Source: Patescibacteria group bacterium UBA5532 (GTDB lineage: Bacteria > Patescibacteriota > Gracilibacteria > BD1-5 > UBA2023). From it: DNA of 64,000 bases. The stretch is from positions 43,925-107,924 of the forward strand of contig DINU01000005.1 of the NCBI GenBank assembly GCA_002426885.1, read 5' to 3'. Positions 11,382 through 25,300 of the stretch are shown piece after piece. Below the pieces are notes generated by a model. The model made no database searches, had not been told where the DNA came from, and saw only the letters and a program-made list of their open reading frames with translations. Each line of letters starts with the position of its first letter. The first letter of the stretch is position 1. Made by a program: the position numbers and the translations under genes.

Positions 11382-14300
11382 TTATGATTTCTTCTTTGTC
11401 TGTACACGTGAGATGATAGTGATACCGCCACTGATAACGATAAGGAAGAGAAAACTTGCAAGGATCACATACAGATTAATGTTAATGCCCGGAAGCTTCA
11501 CGACAAGAGGTGTGGAGTCACCGAAAATCCGTATTTTCACCCCAATTTCATGATCGGATATATTTATTCCAGCGGTAATATTCTGGAAGAGATCTGCATT
11601 GTGTGCAGTTTTTGCATTCATATTACTCGAGAGTGTCATCTCAGAAAGTGTATCAAGTATATCGATATCGAGATCATCGAGCAATGCACCGCTAGCAGTA
11701 AAGTAACGGGGCGAGATTTTCGGACGAATTTTTTCCCAGAGGCTTAGTGTCATTCCTGAAAAATTCAGTACTTTTTCTTTACTGAGAGAGAGTATGAGGC
11801 TTCCACTCTCTCATCGAAGGGTCGCAAATCAGAAATCCTGAGAAAATTGTGGTTCTGGAAGTTTAAGTTTCTGAGCGATAGTATACTCTCGACTGTACTC
11901 AGAGATCATATATGAGAATGAGTACGGAAAGAAGCTCTCAGGAAGAAACTGACGAAATATCGGCATCTGGGAAGTCAGCTCACCGATCTGTTCACGGAAA
12001 TATCCACCCCGAAGAATCATCCCAAGAAAAGTCCCTGTCTGAAATGAGGTCGCATCGGTAATAGAAACTTCTGTTTTCTTATCGATCGCATTCTGAATAC
12101 TCTCGCGACTCAGTCAGAGATACGCATACCCAGAATCGAAAAAATACGTCGGCTCGACACTCGTAAAAATAAATGGAATATCTTTATAAAAATACAGTGT
12201 TTTTCATTTATATTCTTCTGTGAGAGGAATCTGAGATAGCTCTACGCCGGTCGATGATATAGAATCGCGTAATACACGAGCAAAAAATGTCTCGAGAAAT
12301 TTTTTCCCTTTCTCCTCGCTCTGAAATCCGATAATCATATGGGCATCGAGTCCTGTCATATCAAGGTCTTCGATCACAGAGGCATCCGCTCATCAGAACA
12401 CGAGTGCAAATTCTCACGAAAGAGACTGGAGGATATTCTCGCCTCAGAGCCATGTCTGAAATCGTTTAATATATGCCGATATTTCTGTATCATCGAGCAG
12501 CGTTTGGTAGAATTTTTCTCGATCGACTCAGAAAAAAAGTCCCAGAATCCCTGACTGAATATCTGAATCCGTACTGATCGGAAGTATATCTCGTGTATTT
12601 CATACTAGAAGCGTTCTGAGATGGTACATGATTCATACTCCATCAGGTACAGGAAACATAAATATATTCAGCTCGATCCCATCGCCATACTGATTTATGA
12701 TAATGCCGATCGGATTAATATTTTTCTGAACTTCACGAAATAACTGTCGATACTGAAGATAACTCTGAAGCTCGATATTCGTCACAGAAGTGACCTCTTT
12801 CGGAGTAAAAATATGCTTCTGCACCGTCCCAATCTCCGGATGAAATACATATATACCACTCAGTGTAAAACCGCTATCATACTCAGGAAATACCCCGGCA
12901 TAAGCATCCACGAGAGACTCCGGAAGTGTAGAAAAAGCATCTTCATATGCCCACACGTGTTCCTGCAGATTCCAGAGTTGCTGATACAGTGTATGCCTTC
13001 GATACTCGGTCACATACGTATCGAGCGAGGTGAGCTTTTCGAGAAACCCATCTCAGACAAATCCAAATGCTGTATGAATCTCCTCACTATGTTCCGACCA
13101 GAATGCACGTAAATCATCAGATGATTGCATATTTCCTGTGGAAAGCGAAGAAAAGTATACATTCAGTATCTCCTGAGAACGTGCAATATACAGATACCCC
13201 CCGGATAATACTCGTACATAGGAGTCACTTTCAGGAAATACACCCTGATCTGCTTCTGAAAAGATGGAGACAATATGCAAGTCGGTGATATTTGTATCAG
13301 CTAGGACCATTGCAAAAGGATTTTTTATACTCTTATAGGTATCTATATGATTCAACACAAGAAGTTCATGAAAAAAATTCTGGATGAAATTATACTGTCA
13401 TGCATCCTGAGAGCTCTGGAAAAAAGAGTCGTTTTCCGTCTCCAGAATCTGAGTAAGCTCTGAAGGGCTCTTCACATAGACGAAAACACTCTCTCTTGGA
13501 ATACGTGAAAAAAGTGCTGGAACAGAAACAGTTTTTCCACTCAAAATCGCTTCATAGGCATTCTGTTTCCAGAAAGAATCAGTATCATCTACGATATCTC
13601 CAATGTACATAATTCGATACTCGTCCCCCACCGTTTCATAGTGAAAATTTTCCACAAAATTATCGAGCATATACGTACTCAGATTTACCTGACCTCCACG
13701 TAACGCATCAATACTGTCTGGATACTTTCACTGTGCACGCTCGATCAGCGCGAGTGCGGTAATTACTCATTTCGCATTCGTCTCCATCTCCTGACACTGC
13801 GGAGTAGTCTCAGAGCCATAGCACGGAAGTGGATTCGGATTATTTCCAAGCTGAGAGGAGTAATATAAAAGTGCTGTCCGAACATCGTCATCATGCAGTC
13901 GCTCTCGAGCTTCTTCTCGCGTAAATACGGTATTTCGAAGTGCGAGTGTATATGTCGGCTGTCGTGACGCAAAAATCGTCGCATAATACCGAAGCTCCCC
14001 ACGAAGTAACTCCTGTGTTCATGGATTCAATTCACTCGTATCCGAGAGATATTTTTGCTCGAGTTCTCATAGTTTTTCCTCTGTCGGATCAGCACGAAAT
14101 TGTCGTATCTTCTGGAATATATTCTGAAATGTAAATGATGGAATCGTCGGAAGTGCTGTACTAAATTGGGACTGAAATTCAGACCAAATCAGTCCAGAAA
14201 ATGCACGATTTACTTCCCCTTCATAGATGTACGGTGCGATATCAGTCGCACCACTATATGGAATCCGCTGATAGAGGATTTGTCCACTTAGGTCGCCGAT

Positions 14301-14936
14301 CTTTACGCTTTTCCCATAGAGAAAAATCGACTCAGCAAAAAGCTCTGATTCGGTGGGTAAAAATTCATTACTGATATCTGCATAGCAATCCCGAACAGGA
14401 GATGACTTTTCACATTTCTGTCGCTTCATCCGAGTGATAACACCATCGATGACACGAACCATAATATTTTCCTCCGATCCAGGTATCTGTACCTGCGTAA
14501 TCCAGGGAGCAATCGACGTACCCTTCGGAACATGTGATAGTACCGCTTCAAGAGTCTCAGATCATATTTCTTGATCTAGGGAAAGCGTGGAAACGCTCGC
14601 TCCCCCGAAAATATGCCTATACCACACCTCATTTCCATTATATGTCTTCACGATAATATCTTTCAGGGTTTTCTCTGTCAAAGATGTATACTGATAGTCT
14701 GTGCAGAGTGTGCCATCAGCGATACACTGACTCGACTCAGATGCATTCATCTGAGGAGAAAAAGTATGCTCTATAATCTCTTTCAGCTGGTCAAAGTCTG
14801 GTCACACCGGGTAAAGAATCGATGTAAAAGCACTTCATGACGCGACTGCACCACTCCCTGTATCCACTTCATTCGTCGCGAAGAGCGAGGAAAAAGCAAG
14901 GAAAAAAAATAAAAATCCAAAAAATATCTTTTTCAT
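11382..14936 (-). CDS. Large signal-peptide protein with C-terminal membrane anchor
   Basis: 1184 aa, single frame with several UGA glycines. The N-terminus (MKKIFFGFLFFFLAFSSLFA) is a signal peptide; the C-terminus has one membrane helix (LYVILASFLFLIVISGG) followed by a basic tail ending KKKS, so nearly all of it faces outside. Repeated segments that alternate strand-rich and helical stretches (for example FAMVLADTNITDLHIVSIF, and FALVFGGADASVIEDLDMTG) recall DUF3352-type secreted proteins, but I cannot confirm the family. It leads an operon with an ABC ATPase and FtsX-like permease, which suggests it is the extracellular partner or cargo of that transporter. No protease or glycosidase motif is visible. 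Confidence 0.65.
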
Positions 14937-15053
14937 AAGGAGGAGTTTTACTCGTAGTCCCGCCCAGTATACAGAATTTTATAAAAAAGGAAGTCAAAGA
15001 CATTGCAAAAAGTGAGATATTCACAGTGTAATATTCTGTAAAAATCGAGTCTT
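14937..15053. other. Short AT-rich intergenic region
   Basis: 117 nt between rlmE and the large surface-protein gene. Read on the minus strand it holds TTGACT and a TATACT 20 nt apart, spaced wider than a typical promoter, so I only note it as a possible start region for the surface-protein operon. Nothing else is seen. Confidence 0.3.
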
Positions 15054-15656
15054 TTACTGCTTTTTTCCGATGCAGATAAAATATTCTTCAAAACTACGAT
15101 CCCGACACGCCCTCGGCTTCATACGGGCGAGCTTCTGATATCGCTCTTTTATCGGAAAGACAAGATCATTTACATCTTCTCACACGAAGACCTTCAGGAC
15201 AAGATTTCCTCACTTTTTCAGAAATGTATCGGCAAGCTCGACGATCGCGAGATTCAGCTCGATCGATCGATACTGATCGACTCCAGTCATCCCAGTCGTA
15301 CTCGGCGCAATATCGGAAGTAATCAGATCGAAGTGCGAGAGTCAGAGTGTGGAAAAAAATGATGTGATTCGCGCGGTATCGAAAATATCCGCTTGCAAAA
15401 GGGAAATATTCTGATTTCAGAACGGATCAATCCGATTCTGATCGATCCCAACCACTCTTCCCTCTGGTCACACTTTCTCAGAAATTACCTGTAGGAAGCT
15501 CCCCGGAGCAGATGCAAGATCGAGCACGTGCATCTTCGGATGCAGGAGATGAAATTTTTCATCGATCTCAATCAGTTTAAAAGCGCTTCGCGCGCGATAT
15601 CCAAGCGCTTTTGCTTTTTTAAAAAAGGGATCTTTTACGATAAATTGGCCGGTCAT
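15054..15656 (-). CDS. rlmE: 23S rRNA (uridine-2'-O-)methyltransferase RlmE/FtsJ
   Basis: 200 aa. It methylates a uridine in the A-loop of 23S rRNA using SAM. Motif I is DLASAPGSFLQVI; the K-D-K-E catalytic tetrad is visible as RSAFKLIEI, TSDIAPSTTG, NLVLKVFVG and RSFEEYFICIG. UGA encodes Gly in KVGPEGRVV and elsewhere. I prefer ATG 15656 because the domain begins immediately after it; a second ATG at 15728 is in frame but reads through the divergent promoter. A TATAAT sits just upstream of 15656. Confidence 0.88.
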
Positions 15657-15672
15657 AGAAATTATATTAGAA

Positions 15673-15701
15673 TTGACAAGAAAGAATGATTTAGATATAC
15701 T
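15673..15701 (+). promoter_or_regulatory. Strong sigma-70-type promoter for the exonuclease gene
   Basis: TTGACA (15673-15678), a 17-nt spacer and TATACT (15696-15701). Only 8 nt separate the -10 box from the ATG at 15710, so the transcript would start at or next to the start codon (leaderless or nearly so). Confidence 0.75.
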
Positions 15702-15709
15702 CGTCCAAT

Positions 15710-16309
15710 ATGAAAAATCAAGTTTCATCTGGCATATATCTCCTCATGGACCTGGAGATGACGTGACTGAATCCCTTTCGGCATGGCGTCGTAGAGTTCG
15801 GAGGTATTGTCATGGATGAAAAATTTAAGATTATAGCAGAACTCTATCGTGATATTTGTCCACCAGAGGATGCTATGATCGATCCTGAAGCACTCGAATA
15901 TAATGGCTTTACACTGGATCGGATTGCTCGATGAAAATCATACGACGCATTTGTGAATGATTTCGAGATTTTCTTCGATGCGTATTTCCCGACGAATCCT
16001 CCGATCATCGTCTGACAGTATGTGACTGCTGATATCGTCTTTCTCGAGAGTATTTTCTCAGCTGTGGGGCGAAATGATCTGATTCTGAAACTCGGAAACG
16101 ATGTCATCGACACGAAGTCGATCGCGAACTATGATAATGCGATCGCTCGATATAATGGGAAAAAACTTCCCTATCAGAGTACGAGTCTCTCGAAGCCGGG
16201 CGGACTTGCGGAGGTTTTTGGGGTGAAAAATTATAAGGCACACTCGGCACAGTGAGATATCTATGCAACGCGAGAGATCCTGATGCGAATGCTCAACATC
16301 GGAGAATAA
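15710..16309 (+). CDS. DEDDh 3'-5' exonuclease (oligoribonuclease/DnaQ-like)
   Basis: 199 aa. Motif Exo I is LMDLEMTGLNP (D-x-E), Exo II has IVGQYVTADIVFLE with Asp, and Exo III is HSAQGDIYATREIL, the H-x4-D form of the DEDDh group. MTGLNP with an RHGVVEFGGIVMD strand is close to oligoribonuclease, but the protein could equally be a proofreading-type nuclease; partners are not adjacent. UGA gives Gly in MTGLNP, GQYVT and AQGDI, all expected glycines. The promoter at 15673-15701 drives it. It converges on the prepilin gene with stop codons touching. Confidence 0.82.
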
Positions 16310-16894
16310 TTACTGACAGTACGGCTTATTTTGGACCTCTGTCATCCCGACACGACGATCGAATACGATATATCGTGTGACAGTGCGGTAGACCGTCGTC
16401 ATCTGAAAGATACTCTGATTCAGAGGATTTCCTGCACTATTCTGATAGTTTGCATATCATTTTCCGAGGACGATCATCCCTCCAGTGAAGGATACACTAT
16501 TCAGTCCACCAGAATCACAGAGTGTCAGTCCTGCAATCAGATATTTTGTATCTCCGTCAAAAAACGGATAACTCAGGAGTGCTCCCGAACTGATAACCTC
16601 ACCACTCAACGAGAGATAGGTGTTGGCAACTCCTGTCGAAGCCATCGAGAGATGGACGATATCCGGAAAGATAATGCCATTCTCCGTAAAAATCCCACGA
16701 CCGAGGTACATATTCGTGTAGGTGGTCATAAGATCAGACTCGACTCTGTTTGCGAGTCGAATAGAACGCTCCCGATCGACCGCAGGTGTCTGATCATCCG
16801 CGAGTCGCATCGCGACAACCGCGAGAATCGAGATAATCGCGATCGTGATCATGAGTTCTACGAGTGTGAATGCAGAGAGTCGTGATTTTCGCAT
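16310..16894 (-). CDS. Type IV prepilin-like protein
   Basis: 194 aa. The N-terminus is a classic class III signal: a short basic leader MRKSRLSA followed by FTLVELMITIAIISILAVVAMR, with Phe+1 and Glu+5; residue -1 is Ala instead of the usual Gly. The remainder is a globular pseudopilin/pilin head with Thr/Ser-rich strands and no recognisable domain. It would be cleaved and methylated by PilD and assembled into a pilus or pseudopilus. No other pil genes are in the window. It lies between ftsH and the converging exonuclease gene; its stop at 16310 directly abuts the exonuclease stop. Confidence 0.82.
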
Positions 16895-16909
16895 AAAAAT
16901 ATTGAAAAT

Positions 16910-18853
<1,944 letters not shown>

Positions 18854-18968
18854 GAAAAAAATAATAAAATAAACTCGATAAGCATTCTATGATTTTCTCT
18901 GAGAAAATCAACTCGAGTACGGAAGGGAAAATTTCCGTCTCTGAAAGAAAAATATATTCTGAAAATAT
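18854..18968. other. Intergenic region ftsH-der
   Basis: 115 nt with a hairpin ATTTTCTC-tg-AGAAAAT near 18890-18908 that may act as a weak terminator downstream of der. No gene seen. Confidence 0.3.
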
Positions 18969-20417
18969 TTATTTTCTCGGCTTACGCGTCGATCACTTCG
19001 GAGGTGTAATCTTCTTGTTTGGTGTGTCATTATCTGCATTTCCGAAGCGATTTTCATCCTTGTAAATACTCTTACGAGAACGGAGCTCGATCTCGATCGG
19101 CGTCCCTTCGAATCCGAAGATTGCACGGATTTTGTTCTCTATGTAGCGCACATATGAAAAGTGAAAATGTGACGCGTTATTCACAGAAATCACGAATCGC
19201 GGTGGTGCGACATCGACCTGCGAACCGTAATAAATCTTCGGTTTATGAGATTTTCGATTTCCTGTCGGCGCATGCTCATAGACGATCTGCGAGAGAAACT
19301 GATTAAAGACTCATGTTTTGATGCGTTTTTTCCGTTCGAGATCGATCGCGACGGCATGTTCGAGGATACGATCGATTTTTTTGCCATCGATCGCCTGTGT
19401 GAATACGACCGGCGCATACGAGAGAAAGTCAAATTGCTGTCCCATGTATTTCATATACCGATCGAGGATCGACTCCCGATCGACTCCCGGCTTATCGAGA
19501 ACACGATCCCACTTATTTACGACGAGGATAATCCCCTTCTTGGCTTCGATCGCACGACCAGTAATATGCAGATCCTGATGCGTAATACCCTCAACCGCAT
19601 CGATCACGACTGCGACGACATCGGCGCGATCGATCGCGCGCTCAGCTCGGAGTACACTCCACTGCTCGATATTCGCAGATCCGATTTTTCCAGAGCGACG
19701 AATCCCCGCGGTATCGATGAGACATATTTCCTGTCATTCCCACGGGATCATCGTATCGATCGAGTCTCGTGTCGTCCCTGGAAGATCCTTGACGATGGAG
19801 CGCGTTGTTCCTGAGATAGCATTGACGATAGATGATTTCCCGACATTTGGGCGACCGATAATCGCGAGCTTCAGGATATCATCACGATCTTCTGGTGGAT
19901 CAGACGGGAGAAAACCGAGTCATGTAAGCTCTTCTGCGATACGACTCCGAAGGGCATCGAGTCCACGCGTCTGGATCGGACTCGTCATGACGACATCTCA
20001 GAATCAGAATGCGAGGAGTGCCTGTCACTCGAGTGCGCGAGCTGAGTTATCGGCTTTATTTCCGATGAGAATCACTGGTTTTCCAGATCGACGAAGAAGT
20101 CGTGCGATCGTCTCATCGAGCTCGGTAATCCGATCGTATTCGACGACGAAGAGGATCACATCAGAATGTTCGACAGCATCTTCGACACGTTGGCGAACGT
20201 CGACAAGTATCGACTCCTCTTTTCCGATGACGAGACCGCCACTGTCGGCGATCGTATAGCTCATATGAGCTTCTGGATCATAGCAGTCGTACTCCACGAT
20301 ATCACGTGTCGTATTCTCTATATCGGATATGATCGCGATCTTATGTCGAGTCAGTGCGTTAAAAAGCGATGACTTCCCGACATTCGGGCGACCAATGATG
20401 GTAATGTATGCTCACAT
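18969..20417 (-). CDS. der: Ribosome-associated GTPase Der (EngA)
   Basis: 482 aa with two GTPase domains, each with G1 GRPNVGKSS, and G4 boxes NKAD and NKWD, then the KH-like C-terminal domain and a Lys-rich tail ending RKPRK. Der is needed for late 50S assembly. G3 boxes are ADSGG and DTAG. The start ATG 20417 is followed at once by UGA (Gly) and then [12 protein letters not shown]. Several glycines in the interdomain region are UGA. No neighbour shares its pathway. Confidence 0.94.
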
Positions 20418-20539
20418 AAAGAAAATCTATTTCCCGAGAAGTATAGAAAGAAACGCAAGAAAAGCAAAAAAGAGTTGTCGGAAGTAATATTCCGTCAGAG
20501 AAACGAGACTCCTATACTTATGAACGAGAAAGAATTTTT

Positions 20540-21673
20540 CTAACTCTTCATCTCTTTATTCCGTGTTTTATCAGAAGGAGACTTGTTTTCAGATACTGTA
20601 AAACTCAGTGTATCTAAAAAAACGATCTCTCCAATATAAGCAAAGTGAGACTCTTCCCATTCGAAAGTGTATCAGTATTAATTCAGATGTGCTCGTCTTT
20701 CATACGAATCTCATGTCATTACTGAAAGAATAGATTCTACCCCCTGCTGCCTCTATTACAATAGACCCCGGTCGTCATGGTCTTCGGAATCAGGAAATCA
20801 TTCTCCAATCGAAAAGACTCTTCTGTTGGTGTGGGTTTTTCTCATATATCCTTAAAAATTAAGAGTTTGGACTGGTAAATTTGTAAAAACTACCCCTCTT
20901 GCGAGTTCGTAATTTCTGTGACTATCCCAAAATTCACATTCTTTCAAGTGGAATTAAAATGGATCTGAATTAATACCGCGCTATTACCTGTCCTCGGAAT
21001 TCATTAAAGTAAAAACACCTGTCTCAGTATCTCAATCTCACCAAGTAATCGTATAAAAAATCTGTGTATTCAGGGGCAAATTGCAGCCGGAAAGATCTAT
21101 CTGATATAATCCATCACTCCCTTGGGCACAGTCCTGAGCTGTCAGTGTGGTGCAACTCCTCCCTGATATTCACTCGACATGACGAAACCGAATTTCACGA
21201 GGAGCTGATGCTCTGGAAAGACGAAGTATTCCATCGGAAATTTGCCGAGTAGTATCCTGCAGATCAAGCGTGTCGCAAGCCCTATGTTTCGTTACTCGTG
21301 TTTCTGTGGATACATCTGATGGAACAGAAAGACAGAAGTGTTTGGTTACTACTTTTCCCGATCATTCCATTCCCACATGGTATGTACACTGAATAGGTAC
21401 TCCTAGTGGCAGAGACGGTGGAAGTTTGATATAGGCTGATCTATCACGTCTATGTTCGAGATGAACCTTTTCCGGAGGAACAAAAAATATGATCTTGTCT
21501 CAGTTTACAAAGTATTGAAACCGGAGAAACTTCACCGGTAACTCCCCTCCCAAAGGCAAGTATCTGTCTTGAAGGATCTCTGGAGGATCTGGAAAATACT
21601 CTCGTGTATTGGCAGCCATAGCTTGTCTCATAATTATACCGATAAAAAAAGTAAAAAATCTTACAGAATACAT
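20540..21673 (-). pseudogene. Secreted PKD-like protein gene broken by clustered frameshifts
   Basis: ATG 21673 starts a signal peptide (MYSVRFFTFFIGIIMRQAMA) and an open frame of 229 codons to TAA at 20984, ending in a PKD-like strand ITWGDGDTETGVFTL. Protein-like sequence continues downstream in other frames: NSAVLIQIHFNSTGK, VVFTNLPVQTLNF, EESFRLENDFLIPKTMTTG, SIVIEAAGGRIYSF, and ESHFAYIGEIVFLDTLS to TAG at 20540. The frame changes fall near 20992, in the C run 20893-20896, the A run 20854-20858, the C run 20766-20769, and near 20680. An intact ancestor would be about 375 aa. Either a decaying gene or homopolymer sequencing errors explain it. Its start overlaps the stop of the upstream gene by 13 nt. 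Confidence 0.7.
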
Positions 21674-22311
21674 TCCGTTTGCTCCTGAACGTTCTTCTGA
21701 ATCGCAGGGGCCTTAGAAATCCGAAAGTATCCTTCTTCGATGACGCGGTCTCTAGTGTTTCCGGTTGCATCCGTATCTGTCACATGGATTGAGTAGTGTA
21801 TTCTACTATCTGAAGCTCGCATATATTCCGGAAGAGGAATCCGCAAAGGAGCATAGTCCTCAGATGGTGCTCCAAAGATAGAAAACTCTTGTGAGAGTTC
21901 TCGATCAATTGAAAAAATAATACGCGAGCTATACCTCAATAGAGCAGGTGTCACTTGAAGCACAGTAGTCAGAATTCCGTCAGTAATTTCTCTTTCTAGA
22001 AATCTTGCTAGGATTTTATATTCCCGTTCCTGTACTGCCTCTTGGATGTGTAACGATCACCTACGATCTTCACCTCTTTGATCCAAAGAATGTTCTTTCT
22101 TTAGTCTTTCTTCCAAGCGGTTGAGTTTACTAGAAGTTTTCTGGATATCCTTCAGGAGTGCTTCACACTTTCATGGTATCTCTTTAAAACCTCAGAATGC
22201 CTCAATATAACGAAGTACTTTCCATGAATCATTCGAAAGATACGGAATAATATCCCCGCCACCCACTTCTGCGTCATCCCCATGATATAATGTAGTCTCT
22301 AAAAAGGTCAT
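21661..22311 (-). CDS. Hypothetical protein paired with the broken secreted-protein gene
   Basis: 216 aa, intact, with UGA glycines (EAFGGFKEIPGKCEALL, DRRGSLHIQ). No signal peptide or membrane helix. A coiled-coil segment (LLKDIQKTSSKLNRLEERLKKEHS, around residues 50-75) precedes a strand-rich half that contains IHYSIHVTDTDATGNTRDRVIEEGYFRIS. I do not recognise a family. It overlaps the next gene by 13 nt and so is translated with it. Base use is more AT-rich than in most of the window, as in the partner. A promoter lies just upstream. Confidence 0.6.
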
Positions 22312-22332
22312 ACAGAAACATTCTATCGCTGT

Positions 22333-22360
22333 ATAATATATAATACATGATATTTGTCAA
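22333..22360 (-). promoter_or_regulatory. Probable promoter for the 21661-22311 gene
   Basis: On the minus strand TTGACA (22360-22355) is followed after 16 nt by TATTAT (22338-22333) in a very AT-rich stretch, about 22 nt before the ATG at 22311. Confidence 0.5.
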
Positions 22361-22389
22361 ATATATTTTATTATATATTGTACTAGCTT

Positions 22390-25300
22390 CTAATTCTGCG
22401 AGAACACCCCCTGTATTTTATATTCCACGGTCGCGATCATATCATCATCTTTCAAGATAACGATAGTCACATATCCCCCCTGATCGAGATACTCGAACGA
22501 TACGGTGTCATCCATCTGATAGAGATTTCCATCACGACCGATCCCGACGAGCGCATGTGCATCTGTATCGACGATAAATCCTCATCATGGAAGCGTCGTC
22601 GCGAGGAGGGTATTCGGCACGAAGGTAAAATCACTGTACGGTGTAATAATAACTCCCGACCCAGAAGTCCCGATCGACGTCGCATATCCGAGTGCAAGCG
22701 ACTCCGAGTATACGACTGCCCCTCATGTATCGGAGAGTGTGAGCGAGAGTGGAGACTCGAGCGTCGCTGGCATGACTGTGACATGATACGCCTCATCTGA
22801 GAGTGTGATCACACCCGTCGTCGGTACGATCGTCGCGATCGGTCATGATGGTCCAGTAAGAATATTTTCTGTTATGATATCCTGGTACACAAAGGGAATG
22901 GTAAATACTCATCCCGATTCTGTCAGCGTCGAATCATCCGTAATCCGTACGAGTGACCCTCATCGATATCGCATAACATCGATCGGCTCCCCATCGATAC
23001 GATTCTCGAGGAATCCACTCACGCTTCCAGAAGACATAGTATCGATCTGCGGAATGGGAGCGTAGACTGACAGTGTAAATGATTTCTGGCTTTCATTTCC
23101 ATTCCCATCGAGTGCTTTCAGGATGATTCTTCTCGTTCTGATATCAGAAAATGGTCCGAATACGATCCCACTTCCAGTATCTTCCACGATTCATGATGCA
23201 CCAGAGACGAAGTCATTCTCAGGATCTCCATCGCCATCGGTATCAACTGTTCCATCTACATCCCAGACGAGGGTAAATGTGTCCCGATCTGATACGAGAT
23301 CCTCGAGTGGAAAAAATATCGGAATATAAACAGGGATCCGAAGTGTATCGGAAATATCGATCACCGGTCCCTCTCGATCTGCTTCACGCTCTGGCGACAT
23401 GAGGACGATTCATGCTTCTACAGCTGAACCTCGTATGAGAGGCTTCATCCCTCCATAGTACCACCCATTTTCCATATCGAAATGTGCCGAGTAACGAGAA
23501 GCGAAATCTCCGATATCGATCACGCGATATGTCTGCGAAAATCGAACGATCAGGCTCACATCGGAGAAGGATGATCCGACTTCGACGCTCGCTCATCATG
23601 CGCTCGGAGCGAGTGTCACATCTGGTAGAAGTGGCATACCGACGAGATCTGATACAGAAATCTCTGGAGCATTTTGATCTTCGATGTAGATTTTTCCTCA
23701 GAAAACCCGAATATTTCCAGCAGAAGTCACCTCATACTGTGTATACGGTGCGAGTGTAATCGTGATGTTTTCCCCACTACTCGTCGCACTCCAGCCGATC
23801 GTCGCGCCCGCATCCCCAGCATAGAGATATCGATGTGAGCTCACTGCGAAGACAGACTCCACAGGAAGTACGCGAACTCATGGCGAGGTGACGGTAATAT
23901 CTCCACGGACAGATCGGACAAAAAGTGGTGTCGGAGATGCTTGAAGTGGGACGCCTTCGAGTGCCTCTCCATCAGTCTCTGTGACAAGTGCATCGACGAT
24001 ATATTTATCATCGAAGTCTTGGTGTTCGCGCTTTTCATCGTCATTTCGGAACATCGAGCGATAGAATCCGATACGAAAAATCCGATCATCAGAATCCGCC
24101 GGCGACCAGGAGAGATTGATCGAGTTCGGACTCGTCACCGTCTCTCGGAGATTATTTACAGCGGTGGGAGGAGTAGAAGAAATATCAGAGGTAAATGATT
24201 CCTGTGTGTAGACTGCTGTCGGAGTGGCTGTGAGACGCTCTTTTACGAAGAGAGTATTTCCGACTCGGAAGATAAAGTCACGATCTCCATCACGATCGAC
24301 ATCAGATAGAAGTATCGTCTCATCTCCCTGGAGCTCCTCCGTCCAGTCGAATAGTCGTATCTGCTTCCCTGTATCATCGAGAACATAGATCCCCTCATAG
24401 TTCGGAGTCGCTGTCACGGATGAATTCGAGTTCTGAAGTGTGCTGATCGTCTCATTCAGTGTTTCATTCGCGTAAGCAAGACGTCGACTCTCTGATCCCT
24501 CAGAAAAAGATGAGACCATCGTCTGGAGTGCAGAAATCTCTTGATCATTCCGTGCATTCAGCTTTTCCGCGAGAAGTGCAGAATGAGATGGGGACGAAGT
24601 CGAGGAAATACTCTCCGCTTGTGCCTGTGGAATCAGCATGAATCCAGTCGAAGAAACAGGATCCGTATAATACCGTCGTGATGCCTCTACGAGCTGGATG
24701 CCTTCAGGTTTTCCCTGCAGTTCCAGGATGGCACGAAGTTTTTCGGTCTCATTTTTCTGCGCATCGAGCACCCCTCGGATCGTCTGGAACTTCGCATGAT
24801 TTCCCTCAGAAATCTCTGCTGTCACGGCATCTGTACCAAAATCACTCTCGCTCAGTGCGAGCATAAGCTCAGCGCGTGTCGCGTCAGTATAGACCCCAGT
24901 GCTCGTCTCGAGATCATGACGAATACTATCTTTCATCGCATCGGACGTAATGTAGACTCCTCGATCTGCTTCGAGCGTGTCGATCGCGCTCTGAATCAGA
25001 GCGATAAAACTCAGTGATCCTGTCGCATCGAGTCAGAATGGACTCGACGTATCATTATAGAGCTGGAGATTCTGCGATGGAAGTGGCGAAGAAATATTTA
25101 CATCTGGTGCTACCTGAGATGGGACAAGATTCCGGAGATCCGCTGGAGCCTCATTGATTGGTGCGACGATCTGCTCCGCCATTTCTATGAGAAAATCCGT
25201 GCGGAACTCGAGATTCACATGCGTCTCGACGACAATCTCAGAAAGAAATGAGCTCGAAAACTGAGGAAACTGAAAATTCAAGAAATCGATCGGAAGTGTC

